NCBI GenBank assembly: GCA_947652115.1
Contig: OX393565.1
Location: forward strand, 22,862,212 to 22,926,211
Origin: Blastomussa wellsi
Taxonomy: Eukaryota; Cnidaria; Anthozoa; Scleractinia; Plerogyridae
Direction of reading: 5' to 3'
DNA length: 64,000 bases
Made by a program: the position numbers and the translations under genes. This document shows positions 45,901 through 59,116 of this stretch, piece by piece (within the stretch, counting starts at the first letter, position 1; the number at the start of each line of letters is the position of its first letter). The notes beneath the pieces are model-generated. The model made no database searches and had not been told where the DNA came from. It saw nothing but the letters and a program-made list of their open reading frames with translations.

Positions 45901-48900
45901 ATAATGAGCAGTCTCTACATAATTATTTTCTTTCATGCAGTGTGTTAACTTATATATAATTTAATTATTAGTTCCAAGTTAAAATAATTTTTGGAGTTTA
46001 TAATTAGTGGGATGTCAGATCGCCTAGTCGTGTTAATGGATGCTGAGCTTTTCTTTGAATTTCTTTCTCTTCGCAGATACATTTAGTGTTCCCTCACTTA
46101 CAAGTGAAGAAAACTTCTTCAAGTAAGTATGGCTATATCAGGGATGTCACTATTTTTTCATGTAGGCGGGGAAAATAAAACTTAAAGTAGCCAGGTGATT
46201 TTGTTACAGTGTTTTGGTTTTGTTTCAAAATAGCCAGGGCTCAAACCTGTAGTAGCCGGGGGAATTCCCCAGCCACCCGCCCTTAGTGATAGTCCTGCTA
46301 TATTTTATGTTGTGATGTTAATGGCAGTATTCCCTGCCCTTAAATTGTACATTATGACTCACGCAGTCTGTACCCCTTTTATACCTCCTGCCTGAAGAAG
46401 GTACAAGTTCCCCTCTTGGGTGGAGCCTCTCCGTATAGACCACTATAGGGAGTACCCCAGGGGCATGTAGTAACAATTGATCGCAGTGTTGTACAGTGAT
46501 GTCCCTTCAGCATTGACTGATACCTAACAGAAGTTATGCGCAACTGTGTAATATGAGTGTCTTTGCTTGGATTTGTATTTTAGAGATTACTCATCCAGTG
46601 GACCAGATGGAAGCAGAGGTTCCATGCCTTACCAGTACGTCTACGATACCAAGTTTGGTTCCTATGCATTCAATGGCATTGATTTGAATCCTAATCCTGG
46701 GCCACGGAGACCGTTTAATTTCTTTGGCCATGTGGATCAGGTACAATATAATGTATGAAATTTAAATTAATTCATTCAAAGCCCTGTTCCAAGATAACAA
46801 TGACATCCTTAAATGATGTAAAAATAATCATTCACTTTTTGTTAGTTATTTGGAGGGACCTAGTCAGCCACTGCCATTTTTGATGCCATCAAAATTATGG
46901 AAATTGTATGGTGAAGAGAAATCTTATTGCTACTGGTAGTGTTCAATTAATTTCAGCAAGTTTCTCAGTGATCCCTGAAACTCTCACATGTACAGATTTT
47001 GTTTTGTACTTCATAGTCAATCAAAACTGTGCATATTAACTTTTTGACTACTGTATATTGGTTTCACGTAAAGTTCATGAAATCATTTACCTAATATATA
47101 ATTATGAACTGCAGATGTAGATGCAAGTGGAAGATGATCATCGCAGTAAATTTCCAGTGTAAGCAGTTGGAAACTTCATCACTTTCATCTACACCTGCAG
47201 TTCACAAATGAATTGAATTATTTCATTTACTTTACGTCATTCACTCCTCATGGGAAAATATGAAATCAATAAATTGACTACACCCAATGTGTGGCTTCAT
47301 AGCTCAGTTGGTAGAGCATCGCACTGGTATTCGCAGAGATCACGGATTTGAATCTGTTGAGGATATTTTACAGGCTTCTTTATTCCAATTGAAATTCTTT
47401 GCAATGACCATCTCTCACTTCTGCATATTGGTTCTGTTGTTGGGGTTTCTGAAGGTAGTCTCAGAGAACAGAGCCATATAATATTTAAAACCCTTTGATT
47501 GATTAGTCAAGAATCAACAACAACAGCAAACTCAATTGATTCACATTTGACCTAAACCGGGTACACTTTACAACTAACTCATCCCTAGCCTGTTATCTCT
47601 TATAAGAAGATTGCAATGCACTTGGGGTACTCTTTGTTGTGAAGCTGTATTCTCAAAAGATGCAGCTGGCTACTACAAGAGTGATACCAACTGGGCAGAG
47701 CTTTATGATGTCATGGTCAGCCAAGCTTTTTGTATCCCTAGAAATAGTGTGCTTTCCCAGCTTAACTGAGTAATACATCGTTCCTTACTGCACAGGCTTG
47801 ACAAAATGAGTGACTTGAAAGAGTTCCATTGTAGTATTAATTCCTCGCCAGGAGATCAAATACAGACTAAGGAGTTTTTTCAGCCTTACATTATACTTAA
47901 GCTACTTATATGCATGTACAGTTCAACTGTACGGCCAAACTTCCAATCAGAACTTTGTACAGTAGGTCAAGGGGAATACAGACTGTGCATGAGCTTGAAT
48001 AACACAATATACTGTGGTATGATTATGCTCCTATACAATCTACTTTTGTTTACTGACCACCTGATGGGGGGTACTTCCATAAATTTGTGATAGGGGCGTG
48101 CTGCAAAGTGTCTTAAACCCTGACCCTGGTTAAGGATGAAGACAATGAAAATTGATACCCTTTGTACAGCCCAAACTTGAAAAATGATACCCTGTTCAGG
48201 GGGAACAGTAGCCAAGAATCGTGTGAACAGGCCAACTTAATTTCGTTTCTGTAACATTAATACTTCAACCGATTCCTCTGAATCAGTTGTTTACAGGCAA
48301 TTTATTTTTAAATGATTTAGCTTGGTGTTCACGTACTAAAATCTTAGTTGATCAGTGCAATTTATTTAATAAGTACCCTACCTAAGGATCACATTGAGAA
48401 CAGAAATATGTCAAAAAGCGAAAACCTCAAAAACCATACCCTATTCGCGCAGCACATACAGTGTATATAGTCCATATATGGGATTGCCCTCTCCCCCATC
48501 ACCAACCACCCCTCCCCCCCCCTCCCCCCCAACTGGCCCAAGGATAAGAGTGCCTCTCTTTCCTCCAGGACCGCATTAATCAAATGGAGAGGCTAGCTGA
48601 TGCCAGTAAATCATTTAACATGACAATTTGGTTTGGCCACCATCCTTTCTCAATCACAACAACTCCTTATGCTAGGAAGATTTTAAGGTGAGTTGCAAGT
48701 ACCACTTATCTAGAAGCACACATGCAGACTGGCACCTGTCCACTCACTTGCTTATTCGGCAGTCAGAATGACTTCGTTCCCAGGGTCTCTCATCTTCCTG
48801 CCCTCCCGGAGCGAGAGAGGAGGCGGGAAGATGAGAGACACTGGGAACGAGGTTGCAGTCAGAATCGATCACCGCGGTAAAATGTTTGAAAATAAATTCT

Positions 48901-51900
48901 ATTTTGTCCAGGTAAAGGCGCTCTTTCAAAAATGAGACTTCTTGAAGAGTTTAGCCTAAGTTTTAGATTGAGAAGTTTGTCAATTACGATCCTTAATTTC
49001 CTTAGTTTATTTTTTCGACTTTGGCATTTTCTTCCTTTGTAAACTGTAATTTCAAGGCTTCCTTTGAAGACTAAAATTTATGGTGGCTAATTTATAAGCC
49101 CCTTTAACATGACTGCTCCTGACAATTATCAGTACATTTTGTGTGTTGATTTTAGGACTGGTGGTGTTTACCTCTGTGGCCATCTTCATACATTGGCAGG
49201 AGTGGTTCCCGCAATGCATGCTGTTCATGTTGATGGTCACTTGGAGTTGGAACTTGGAGACTGGCTCGACACAAGAAAGTAAGAAACTCTAGGGAGAGGG
49301 GAAGGGAAATTTGTAGGCTAATGGGAAAGGTGCCTTAAAACATGATCTGTCATGAATGAGACATATGTCCGACTAAGCCATCATTGTGATCGGACGAAAC
49401 TGCAGTGAGGCCAGACTTGTGAATCGGTAACTATGGACCAATTAAGACCACATAATACACCATTTGAAAGGTATTGATTGTTGTGTGCCATAAATCACAG
49501 TAATAGACCTAGAGGAAGTCATTGTTTCAATCCTAAGCCATCCAAAATGAGAACAAAAAAAACGTTGAAAAATATCTTTCTCCTCGTATATTTTGGGTAT
49601 ACCCCTGAACTATAGCTTAATTTGCAGCTCTTTATTTGTGGCTTGTCGTCAGATATTAACTTGACCTTAAACTTAAAAGAGGAAAAAATTGCAAAAGTTG
49701 CAGGGGTGGTTAATCAGAGCCCATATAAGAGGGGGGTGGGGGTACGATTTTATGCTTTAAAAAGACAGATCTTCCCAATACCACTTTGTTGTCCAACTTT
49801 CATACAATTTGATCAAATATTGTAATGGCATCTTGTGCCATATGGCACTCTTGGGAGTGAGAAGGTTAATTGTTAACTATTATTCCAGGTTTCCTTTCAT
49901 TTGAAGGCATTGTTAACACCTAAGGTGACATCATTTATTCTGACTATAAGCTCCTTTAGAGTAAGAATCTATAATCTGCCTACAAACCCCCCTTTTTAGA
50001 GTGAAACTTGAGACCGGCTACACGCAGGCTAGCTAACCAGGTTAAGCCACTATGCCTATTGTATTGGACTGGGATTAAAAATGTTTAGCTTCTATGATTC
50101 TGTGCGTTTTTTCTAATTGTTCCACGGACACCTGCTTAAACTCACACTGTTATAATGAAAATCAATCTTACGACTCGACAGTTCAGCTGCTTGTCTCTTG
50201 TATTTGCTTCAGTTTGACATTTTTTGACAAGCTTGCCTTATAATACATGTAGTTGTTTATGGTTTTCCTGTTGTACATCCTCGGAGGGGGACCCAGTGGC
50301 AGTTAGTCGGAGAGAAATGAAACTCGACGAACGTTTTCAAGAATTGCTGAACGAGCGAAAAACTTTGCCGTGTTTACTTTGTTTTGCCCCAGCTAACTGC
50401 CCTGGGTCTCCCAGGATGCCTGTTGTATGGTTTATTTAGTCGTTTAATGGGTTTTTCTGTGCTCTGGTTTAGTTACAGAGTAGTGGCTATTGATCATGAC
50501 ATTTTCTCATTTGTTGACGTCCGTCTGAACACGTGGCCGGTGGTGCTCATTACCAACCCCAAAGATGCGCATTACATCATGCCGCCATATGAACCACTAG
50601 GAAGAATACGAAAATCGACTCACATCAGGTATTTAACACCAATAAATTAAACAATATTAGTAAAACCTTTTAAGCCCAATTATGGACACATTTTGATTTG
50701 TTCCTTCGTGTGATCTATTCAAGGAGACATGCACTGATGACGTCAAGCTTTTTACATTTTGTTTCTTTATTATACAAAAGAGATGGATTCCATGTTGCCG
50801 TGCGTCTGTTGAGTAATAGATCACAGAAAACGTCAATATATGGCAAGAACATCAGTGACACACTATCTGTCTATCACACTGTCTATCGCCTCCTGTGTCA
50901 CTTTTTTTGTTCCTACGTACATCATTTTGAAGTAATCAGTGATCTATTACCGAACAGACGCACGGCAACATGGAATCCGTTTGTTAAATGGATCACAGCT
51001 CTTGGCCCTCAACTCCGGTTTCTGTGGCGTGAAGCGGCTCGGATAATTGGTAGTCCCCCCTGGATGGGATTCTAGTCCATCACAGGTTACTCCTCAGCAT
51101 TCTGCCTGGCTGCCCCAACAATTTTTGCCAGTACCCATTTATGCTCCTGGGTGGAGAGAGGCATTGTGAGAAGGAAGGATCTTGCCCTAAAGCACGATGC
51201 AATGACCCGGTCAGTGACAGTGCAAACCCGGACTCTACAGCGCACTAACCATTAGGCCACTGCGCCTCCCAGAAACAGTGTAGTCACAGTTCATTTAATC
51301 TGAATATCCACAATCCATTGTGCTTTAAGGGTTTTACTTGAGTACGTGGTAGCAAAATAGTCCACGAGCATGCTTTCTTGTTTGGTGAGCATGCTTTCTT
51401 GTTTCGATGAAGCTGCTAGAAGTAGAACCTACATTATATAAAACGAGAAAGAGAGCCAGCAAGCGTGAAAATGAGCCTGCTAGAAAGAGTCCGTCGTTGG
51501 CACACTTCACTCGCCATCTCATATATAACTCGGCAGATTTTCTTAGCAAACTCAACAATATTTCTAATCACAAGCCTGATTTATATTTCAGATTTCTGGT
51601 TTTCTCTCCTGCTTCTATTACGTTTGCCGTTGTCGAAATTGACGGTAAACCTCTCAGCTCACAAGCTTCTCACGTTCAGGGAGCGCTGTTTGTGTGTCAG
51701 TGGAACCCTGCCGAGTTTTCTTCAGGAATTCATTCAATCACTGTGAAGGTTCAGGTAAAGACGTTATCCTTTTTAGCGGGAAGCGCGCACAAACTTTTGT
51801 ACGACCCTTGCGAGGCCATAACGTCTTCATTCTCCCGGCATTTCGCGTGACGAACTAACTAAAATAGAAAACAGACTATTTCGTAATTCATTTATACATC

Positions 51901-54900
51901 TATATGATGTGTTGTGTGATCCATAAAAGTGGTTTTCTGATGAAAAGCCAACATGGCCACTCTGTATTTATATCCACAACGAAATGTGCAGATAATGCTG
52001 CGAAAGAAAACATTTTCCAGGTGTCAGAATCAAATGACGTTTGGTCAGTCAGCGCACGTCACACGACCTTCTAAACCAATTCAACAGATCTAGCGATGCA
52101 GACCCGAGGACATGCCAGCACAGCTTCATTCATCGCTTTATTCTTACAGCTAACCGTTATCCATAGTAATAGTAAATGAATATCAATATATTTTGGCAAA
52201 ATTTCATTTTTTAACACAGGACTCCACTGGGCGAACTTCACAGCGGACTCAGCTTTTTTCTTTGGATGGTTCTCGGCCAACACTGGATCTTATTCCAGCA
52301 TTTCTTCTGTTAACTGACTTCCTCACTCTGGTGAGTATTGAGCTTATTGACTGATTGGTAGGGCTGGACAAGAATGCAGTATATCTGACTCGGTGTCTTG
52401 GTGTGTAGACCGAGCTCAACGAGGCACGTACAACATAACCCTTCAACCAGTCCACCTACACACGCCACAACTTTGATGATAAGGTTTCTGTACAATTGCG
52501 TTAGCGGAGCCGTACGGGGGTTAGGCTGACTTTGGGAAGGAGCCTTCTGCTTTCAGCCTAACCCAGGGTAATACGGACGAGGGAAAACGACTGACATTTC
52601 AGACTAGAAAATGAGCACATCAGGATCAACTTACGGGACTGGGTACAAATTCCATTGCATACGGATGAGCATGAGCACGAGAGCAAAACTCTCGACTGGT
52701 AAACCATACACTGTAGTACCGGTAAGAGGCAGCACTCAATTGTAAATTATTTTTTTTATTGCAGGGCCGTGTTCTCTTCTGTGTATTTTTCGTGATTATC
52801 GTGCTCGGTCTAGGATTCCTGAGGCGCTGTGACCCTTTCACATGCAAAGGTATGGGCGCCACCCTCTCTCCTCCGCAGAGGCCTCTTTCATTTTCGGGAA
52901 GGGGAATAGGGAGAGGTGAAAAGAAAGCGCGTGGAGGCTGGGGAGAAGGGAATTTCGCCCCTCCCATCGTGCCCCGCGCTCCCGGATTTTTAATTCTCCC
53001 CTTCTCCCCCTCCCCCTGTTTTTTAGTCCCAGTGTTAATGTCAGGTGAATCTCAAGTGGGAGTGCGGCGGCCTAATCCAGATCAAACGGTCCAGATTCGA
53101 GCGCTACCTGGGGTCATTGTGTTGTATTGTTGAGCAAGACTCTCTCCACACAGGATTATCAACGGGTACCGAATTGTTGGGTCAACCTTAAGTTTGCAGA
53201 ATGCTAGGGAGTAACCTGCGATGGACAAGTGGCCAATCCAGGGGGGGGGGGGGGGCAATACTCCTAGCCACGTCGTTTGAGCCAATTAGGCTTGAAAGGA
53301 TTAATACACTCTCCTCGTTATTGTTTTGACAGATTTTCTTGTATTTCCGTGTTCAAAAAAAAAAAAAAAAGTGTTCAGTCGCTGTCGATTTACTGTTTTA
53401 TAATAATGGTATCATTACTTAATTGACCGCTCCCCAATGGAGCTCTTCAGGGCCAATGTAAACAAACAAACAAAAAAACAAATATTGCAAATATAATGCA
53501 GAAATTTTCGCATGTAAACAATAACAAAGGTGTGGCTGACTAGGGCTCTTTAAGGATCCCAACTGTCACTTGGCAGACCAGTTGGCTATTTAGTTGAACT
53601 TGGGGCTACCGAGAATGAAACACCAGCAAGTGTCAGAATGGGACTTGAACCTCGACTTACGGACGTAAAGTCCAATGCTCTAACCACTGGTCCACGCTTT
53701 TCTCCATGAAACAAAGAAATGTTTTTATTTATCCCGAAGGCGCACGGGACGGGGTGAGGCGGGGGTCTGTGCAGCCGCCTCCCCCCCCCCCCCAAAAAAA
53801 AAAAAAATAATAAAAATAAAAATTGGAAACTCAGATTTTTTGGGCAGCAAGAGAAATTCGGACAAGGCAACTTGGGAGAATTTTTTGGGCAATTGGTTTA
53901 CCGTCCCCCCTGGCGAAAAATTGCTCGTACGCTTATGATTTATCCCTTTTCTTTACCTCGTTAGGATTTCTGTGTGGTGTTTTAGGACGATGGTGGAAGC
54001 GCCTGGTGCTACTTTCTCAAACTGATGATCTTTTTTATCCTCTCTTTACATTTGGTGTTTATACTGGTGTAGGTAGGTAAAACACTTCTCTTGCAGTCAT
54101 ATTGTTTTTAGTGTGCAGCTTGTGCTTTCAGATTTTGTAAGTAATTATCAATTAGACTGCGAGCCCGAGTTTTCTATGCAAAAGTGCAATTTTCTTGACG
54201 AATATTTCGTGGGGTGAGAACAGTAAAATATTAAAGCATTCTTAGAATAAACTGTTATTCTTCGGAGGGACTCAAAAACTCGAAGAAATGAACGGGAGGC
54301 CTTCATTTTTCTTTCGTCTATTAGTTTCAGTATTCGTGTACGCAGCTGCTCAGGTCGTTTCTAGGTATTCCTTGTATGTTTTGGAAAAAGAAGCACGATC
54401 CATTCCATTCTAGTACCCAGAGCCACTCGTCCCTCTTAGCCGGTTGGGCCTGTGCACGAGGATCTAGTGGCTGTGGCAACACATGACTTGATTTGCTAGA
54501 ATCTAACAAAGGAAGTTCAATCTAATCAACCATTTTAAACTACCTTTCAGCAAAGTGATTTAAAATAGCTGGTGTTACAGGATTGTAACCAATCAAATAA
54601 TGAGTAACTTGTTCCTCGAGCAAAGACCCAGCCGTTCGGGACAATCCAGTTTCTCACGTAAATGGCAATTGGTAACTGTTTTTCAATGTAAAGTTTAGGA
54701 AATAATTCATATTTGGACTGCGGATCTAGATGGAGTTGACAAATGATGATCGTGAGAAATGATCTGCCATGAATTGGAAATTCACTGTCATGATCATTTC
54801 TTTCTTTCATCTCTTTTTTTAATCGCGGCATGTTTTGCGTTTTTTGACTGCGAGATTGGCTGACTTCAGTTTATTATTCAGGTCCTTGGGTTATCGGTGA

Positions 54901-55600
54901 AATGATGCACGGCCATTTTGGCGCCCTGTTTGTGCATGGAATGTACTTGAAACGGCAGTGGATCCCAGGCTCATTAACCTATTACTATGGAACAATGCAG
55001 GTAAGAAAGGTCACCGTTTAGACCGACAGTTGATGTTTTATCTCGCCTTGTACAAAGTGTGTTGTCAAAACATTTCGGCAAAAATGTGTGATGTGAAGTA
55101 TCTTTCGCTTGGGTTCGAGACTAAAAACGGCTGCGAGGGAGACTATGAGAACACCTGCCGCTCAAACTAAAATGTTTCTATCGAGTCACGCAGTGACGAT
55201 TCGCAGAGGATGGACGGATTGCGTGACACGTATGACAAGCCAAAAGCAACGTAAATGGTATTCACTGACGATATTTGTGTTCAAATTGCAGCTAGCCCTG
55301 TTCAACTTACCATTGACGCTCTATCTCGCTTATTTCGTGGAACGCAGCAGTCAACCAGCTGTCAGCAAAACGGCTCCAAAGAATCATTCCCAGTCCCTTC
55401 TCGGTCACCTGCTGAGCCTCCTGAAAAACAGCCTGGGACATTTTGTGTTTGTAGTGATGCTGTTATGGCAAGCTTCATCGTGCTATAATTTGCTGTACAC
55501 GTACGGTTTAATGGCTTTTCTGTTGAGTCCTGCCAAGACGTGGTCCATTATATTGACATTATATTTGTTGTGGAGAGTACATAGACCCAGAGTTAGATAA
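42987..55600 (+). CDS. TMEM62: TMEM62: membrane-anchored calcineurin-like metallophosphoesterase
   Basis: Complete 14-exon gene: 42987-43211, 43688-43799, 44913-45050, 46077-46122, 46584-46740, 48569-48687, 49156-49278, 50479-50628, 51592-51754, 52220-52330, 52765-52849, 53965-54072, 54882-55000, 55292-55600 (TAA). 654 residues, or 641 from the Met at 43026, which has the better Kozak context (aacATGG) and is close to the vertebrate length of about 640. An N-terminal hydrophobic anchor is followed by a metallophosphoesterase domain whose metal ligands are all present: D78/H80 in SDIHIS, D114 in GDLTD, N157/H158/D159 in GNHD across an intron, H250 in FGHHP, H275/H277 in GHLHT. A beta-rich region follows (STHIRFLVFSPASI), then several membrane segments at the C-terminus. 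TMEM62 has no well-defined substrate. All splice sites are GT-AG and no damage is seen. Poly(A) signal at 55675. Confidence 0.95.
44005..44362. repeat. 25-bp minisatellite, about 14 units
   Basis: Unit ACTGAGTACAACAGGTACGA plus CAGGT. The period is not a multiple of three, yet all three minus frames stay open for 60-126 codons because the unit lacks stops. In intron 2 of TMEM62. Confidence 0.95.
45300..45525 (-). repeat. tRNA-derived SINE family B
   Basis: Minus strand, in TMEM62 intron 3. Shares 'gttaaaaatcccaact', 'cagttggctatt', 'tagcactgctgtgttaattg' (plus reading) with 40380-40632 and ends at the tRNA-like head near 45520. An AAATAAATAAAT tail lies at the left end. Confidence 0.6.
47106..47203. 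mobile_element. 98-bp foldback MITE
   Basis: GAACTGCAGATGTAGATG at the left and complementary CATCTACACCTGCAGTTC at the right. TMEM62 intron 5. Confidence 0.7.
47287..47400 (+). repeat. tRNA-derived SINE (Ala/Val-like head)
   Basis: TAGCTCAGTTGGTAGAGCAT (A box) and GGATTTGAATC (B-box-like) precede 'acaggcttctttattccaatt'. The acceptor stem does not close (ggcttca against gttgagg), so this is a SINE rather than a tRNA gene. TMEM62 intron 5. Confidence 0.6.
48773..48853. mobile_element. 81-bp hairpin MITE
   Basis: CGTTCCCAGGGTCTCTCATC at the left and complementary 'gatgagagacactgggaacg' at the right. Single ends of the same family occur near 4580 and 42482 ('cctcgttcccagggtctctc'). Confidence 0.7.
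50784..50980. mobile_element. 197-bp foldback element
   Basis: GGATTCCATGTTGCCGTGCG with 'agtaatagatcac' at the left, complementary 'gtgatctattac' and 'cgcacggcaacatggaatcc' at the right. TMEM62 intron 8; it creates a spurious 125-codon open frame. Confidence 0.85.
50998..51270 (-). repeat. tRNA-derived SINE family A
   Basis: Minus strand: head 'gggaggcgcagtggcctaat' at the right end, then 'ggtcattgcatcgtgcttta', 'ggagcataaatgggtac', 'gtgatggactagaatcccat'. TMEM62 intron 8. Confidence 0.7.
53058..53310 (+). repeat. tRNA-derived SINE family A
   Basis: Head 'ggagtgcggcggcctaatcc' and B-box-like 'agattcgagcgc', then 'gtcattgtgttgtattgttg', 'taacctgcgatggac', and a poly-G run at 53240. TMEM62 intron 11. 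Confidence 0.6.
53430..53705 (-). repeat. tRNA-derived SINE family B
   Basis: Minus strand: head 'gtggaccagtggttagagca' and 'gaggttcaagtcccattct' at the right end; 'ggtctgccaagtgacagttg' and 'ggatccttaaagagccc' in the body. TMEM62 intron 11. Confidence 0.6.
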
Positions 55601-55674
55601 CGTATTTATTGACTTGGAGGTCAGGCCAACAGTTTTAAGCTTGTTGTTAATCTGGGATTCGGATTCAAATGAAA

Positions 55675-55680
55675 ATTAAA
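55675..55680 (+). terminator. Poly(A) signal ATTAAA of TMEM62
   Basis: ATTAAA 75 nt after the stop codon. Confidence 0.45.
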
Positions 55681-56035
55681 ATCTGCTAAACCAGATCACT
55701 TAATTTGTTGTTAGTCATAGAATTAGAGATCCATTTTAAATTGAAATTCTTTTTTATTCGTCATAATATTAAAGATAATTTGCAAAAAGTAACAGATTAG
55801 GTTATTTACGAATTACAAATATTAAAGCTTCGTACCTAGTGATGAATAAACCTTTTACATCTCGCGCGGGAACTGGGCACTGGAGGTATTTTCATCACCT
55901 TGTTATAGAAAAAGGTGGCAGCTCTGGGCCTTAATGGCTAACCATTGGTGAACGTATACCTCTAGTGCCTGGGCTTGTCTTTGGGTGTTGAGAAGGTAAC
56001 TCTTGGTCGGGTAGCAGCTCAACATGGTCTCAACA

Positions 56036-56215
56036 GATGGCGGCTGTACATTTTCCTACATAACCCAACAAAGCTAGTTTTGTTTGGTGAAATCTTCTCT
56101 ACTAACGTAGAGCTTTTCTGTGCGTTTTTATGAGCGTTTTTAGGGTTTTCTCATGCTAAGAATTATAAGTAACCTTGCCAGTCGACATATGTTTCGTTAC
56201 GGTGGATTGAAATGT
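56036..56215. repeat. Diverged copy of the TIR element at 28967
   Basis: Shares 'atggcggctgtacatttt', 'gagcgtttttagggtt', 'agaattataagtaa' and 'tacggtggatt' in the same order, but its left terminus is missing. Confidence 0.55.
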
Positions 56216-57946
56216 CGTTATAGTGTATTTAACCCTTCTCTTCCCTTGGTGACTAGCTGTAGATTCTCATAACATACATTGTTATTTTATATTGAAACTG
56301 GTAGCAGAAATTAAATACTGGTCATTGTTGGGATCAAAGGGATGATTTTAGTAATAATATTTATGAACATTAATTACACAATAACAATAATATAATTATA
56401 TAGTTCATATTGTATTTTATTACTTTACCAGAGAAATTAACTTATAGAATTTAAAGCGAATTGCCTGGAGTAAACCAGGCACTTACTAATGTTACGAATT
56501 TCAGTCTAATTTAGAATTTTTTTTCAGTGGGCAGCATGGCGATGAAAGGACCTGCTCAATACCTAGCTTAACCATGTATATTCAAATAATTTAAATTATT
56601 ATAATAACAATTGTAAAGGTGCTATCGTTTGTCTCACGATGTAGTCACTTGTGATAATAATAAATTGATTCTTTATTTCTTTATTAATTTATTTTACTTA
56701 TTTATATATTTATTAATTTGTTTATTTTTTATTGACCGACATAACGCAGGCACATCGAGGCAAAACTGAGTGATGTATATTGACAAACCAACACAAAAGC
56801 GATCTATGAAGTTGATCCTTTTTATGTGGCTGCTTGTTTTTGCGGCTTTTTATGTTACCTGTATATAGCTTTTGGATTCAAAATCCTATGCTGGAGCAAT
56901 TCACATGACTGTGACACTGAAAGATGCTCCAGAGATATCGGGTAAATCGGTTTCCGATTAGCAAACATCGGCAGGGTACTATACGCTGTAAGTGTAAATA
57001 TTATTTGCACGGCCTGCATTTATTTTCCTCAGGTCACGCTCACAAATTCGGCTTCCTTCGCTCGCCGAAATTTCCCCAAATTTTCCGCACTGTTCGGAGG
57101 TTGCATCCACTTTCACCACAATCCACCGCCAATGGTATAGTTTTCAGGCAAAATCTTCGCCAACTGCTTTTTCAGACGGAGATCTTTTGCAAGCTGACTT
57201 TCGAATTAGATTGTTAATTTGATGTATAAGACTGTGACGAGGATTTCAACGAAGATGAACTAGATAATATTGTATAAATATTTTTGCGCCTGCTTTGCAC
57301 CGCTTGCAAGTTTCCGCGCATGAATATTGAGTGATTTCCTTCTGAAAATGTTGAGAAAAATGTTGTGATCGTTTTTTATTGAGTTCACTTCGTCTGTATA
57401 TACTAAAACAATTATTCAAATCGAGTTGAATAGCTGCAGAATATTTATGCGAAAACATTATTTCAAAAGCTCAATTGGCTGAGAAATCATTGAGCTCTGA
57501 TTTTTGAATTTTATATCATCTTGTTACTATTTTTAGAAACATTGGTCATTTTTGAAATACCATATCTGTCATTTTCCCGCCAAAAACGAGCTTTCGAGGT
57601 CAGGACGTGACCATGCTTTAGTCTTGATCTCTTTCAGCAGATCTCAGCAGAGATGAGAATGATCATCTATCTTTCTTTATATTGTCGAATTTTTCTCAAA
57701 GTTGTCGCATTTCCTAATGAACAACGATTTATTATCCATTTGCGCGAGAAGCACTTGTCGGTCATGCAGATCAGAGACATACCGCTCGTAATAAGGTAAT
57801 TATAGTCTCATAGCTGTGAGGATCTTTCAAAATCAATTCGCTAAGAAACCCTTTCACGAAAAATTAATTCTGGTGTGAAAATGAACTAATCAGAGCTATT
57901 TGAATTAAGGTTACTGGATTCACTAGAAGGTTTCCATATGCCATGC

Positions 57947-58042
57947 GAGCAGTGCTTTATACCTCTACGCTACGCCGAGAGAATAACCAATGCGAGCAAC
58001 CCACCGATCTCTCTGCGTAGCGTAGAGGTAACTACTGCTCGC
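57947..58042. mobile_element. 96-bp inverted repeat
   Basis: 'gcgagcagtgctttatacctc' then TACGCTACGC at the left; GCGTAGCGTAGAGGTA and 'actactgctcgc' at the right. Confidence 0.7.
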
Positions 58043-58858
58043 AGGGTACTGGAAGTTTAATCCCGAGTCGCTCTTTTTCTTATCAGCTTTATTTCGATTT
58101 ATTGATTCACAGTTATATCAAAATAACCAGGAAAGTTTAAGTAAAAAATCATCTGAGCAATGGCGTTAAAAAAATCACGTAAAAGCGACACGGTATTTGC
58201 TCTTTTATAAGGCGACCGATTAATAAACATTTGAAACAATAAGTTTTACAGAATTTTGATTAAAATTAGTAGTTTCGGTCCGATTAATATATAATAACCT
58301 TGGTACATGATACGAATATATGTTTATTTTTATAGCAATATTGTATATATCACGGCTATCTATATGCCATTTAATTTGTGACGGAAGTTCTCGCTGACAG
58401 TTGGCGATATTTCGAAATCGCTTTAAGAAAATTATGGAAATTTACCATTATTCAAATGTTCCTTTCTTCTTCTCCGGTCAATGTAACCGCAAATCAATGT
58501 CGCTGTTAAGAAGAAAAGCGAGACGGAATCAAGATTAAAATATACAGTGCCTCATTAGTAAGCACTTGCTATAACTACTCGGAGATCTCCGTTAAAGCGG
58601 AATTCACTTCAATTTCAGATTGGCCATTGCGCTTTTAATACTTTATTCCAGTTGCCAAGTTTTCAGTACTTCGGCGACAGGTATTCTCAGGCGCTCTATA
58701 TAATGTTCTAATGTTTTAGCCCGCAAACACCGGCATGTAACTCGCAAATCTCAGATATTTTTCATCGCAGCTCTTCGAAAACAGTGAGAACAAAACTCCC
58801 TGTGCAGTTTGGAAAGAAAAAAAGTCTACTTAGCTTCTGTTTCTATTTTATTAGAACG

Positions 58859-59116
58859 ATAACAGAGACTGGCGCTATTTTGTTTCAACTTAATTAATTA
58901 CTAATGATCAGTCAGTTCATTATCATCTTTAATTTAATGCTTTATTAATGATACTATCTCTGCCAAGTTATGTTCTTGTTATTTGAAATAACAGAGACTG
59001 GCGCTATTTTGTTTCAACTTAATTAATTACTAATGATCAGTCAGTTCATTATCATCTTTAATTTAATGCTTTATTAATGATACTATCTCTGCCAAGTTAT
59101 GTTCTTGTTATTTGAA
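58859..59116. repeat. Perfect 129-bp tandem duplication
   Basis: 58859-58987 and 58988-59116 read identically by eye, beginning ATAACAGAGACTGGCGCTAT and ending CTTGTTATTTGAA. Either very recent or an assembly artefact. Confidence 0.9.

Noticed and set aside
47287..47360. tRNA gene (Ala/Val-like)
   Set aside because: The acceptor stem does not pair, and the downstream body matches a SINE-type tail.
50698..51075. 125-codon open frame
   Set aside because: Runs through the foldback at 50784-50980 and into a SINE.
51407..51591. Upstream extension of the open frame into TMEM62 exon 9
   Set aside because: A strong acceptor at 51591 and conserved TMEM62 sequence starting at RFLVFSP show this part is intron.
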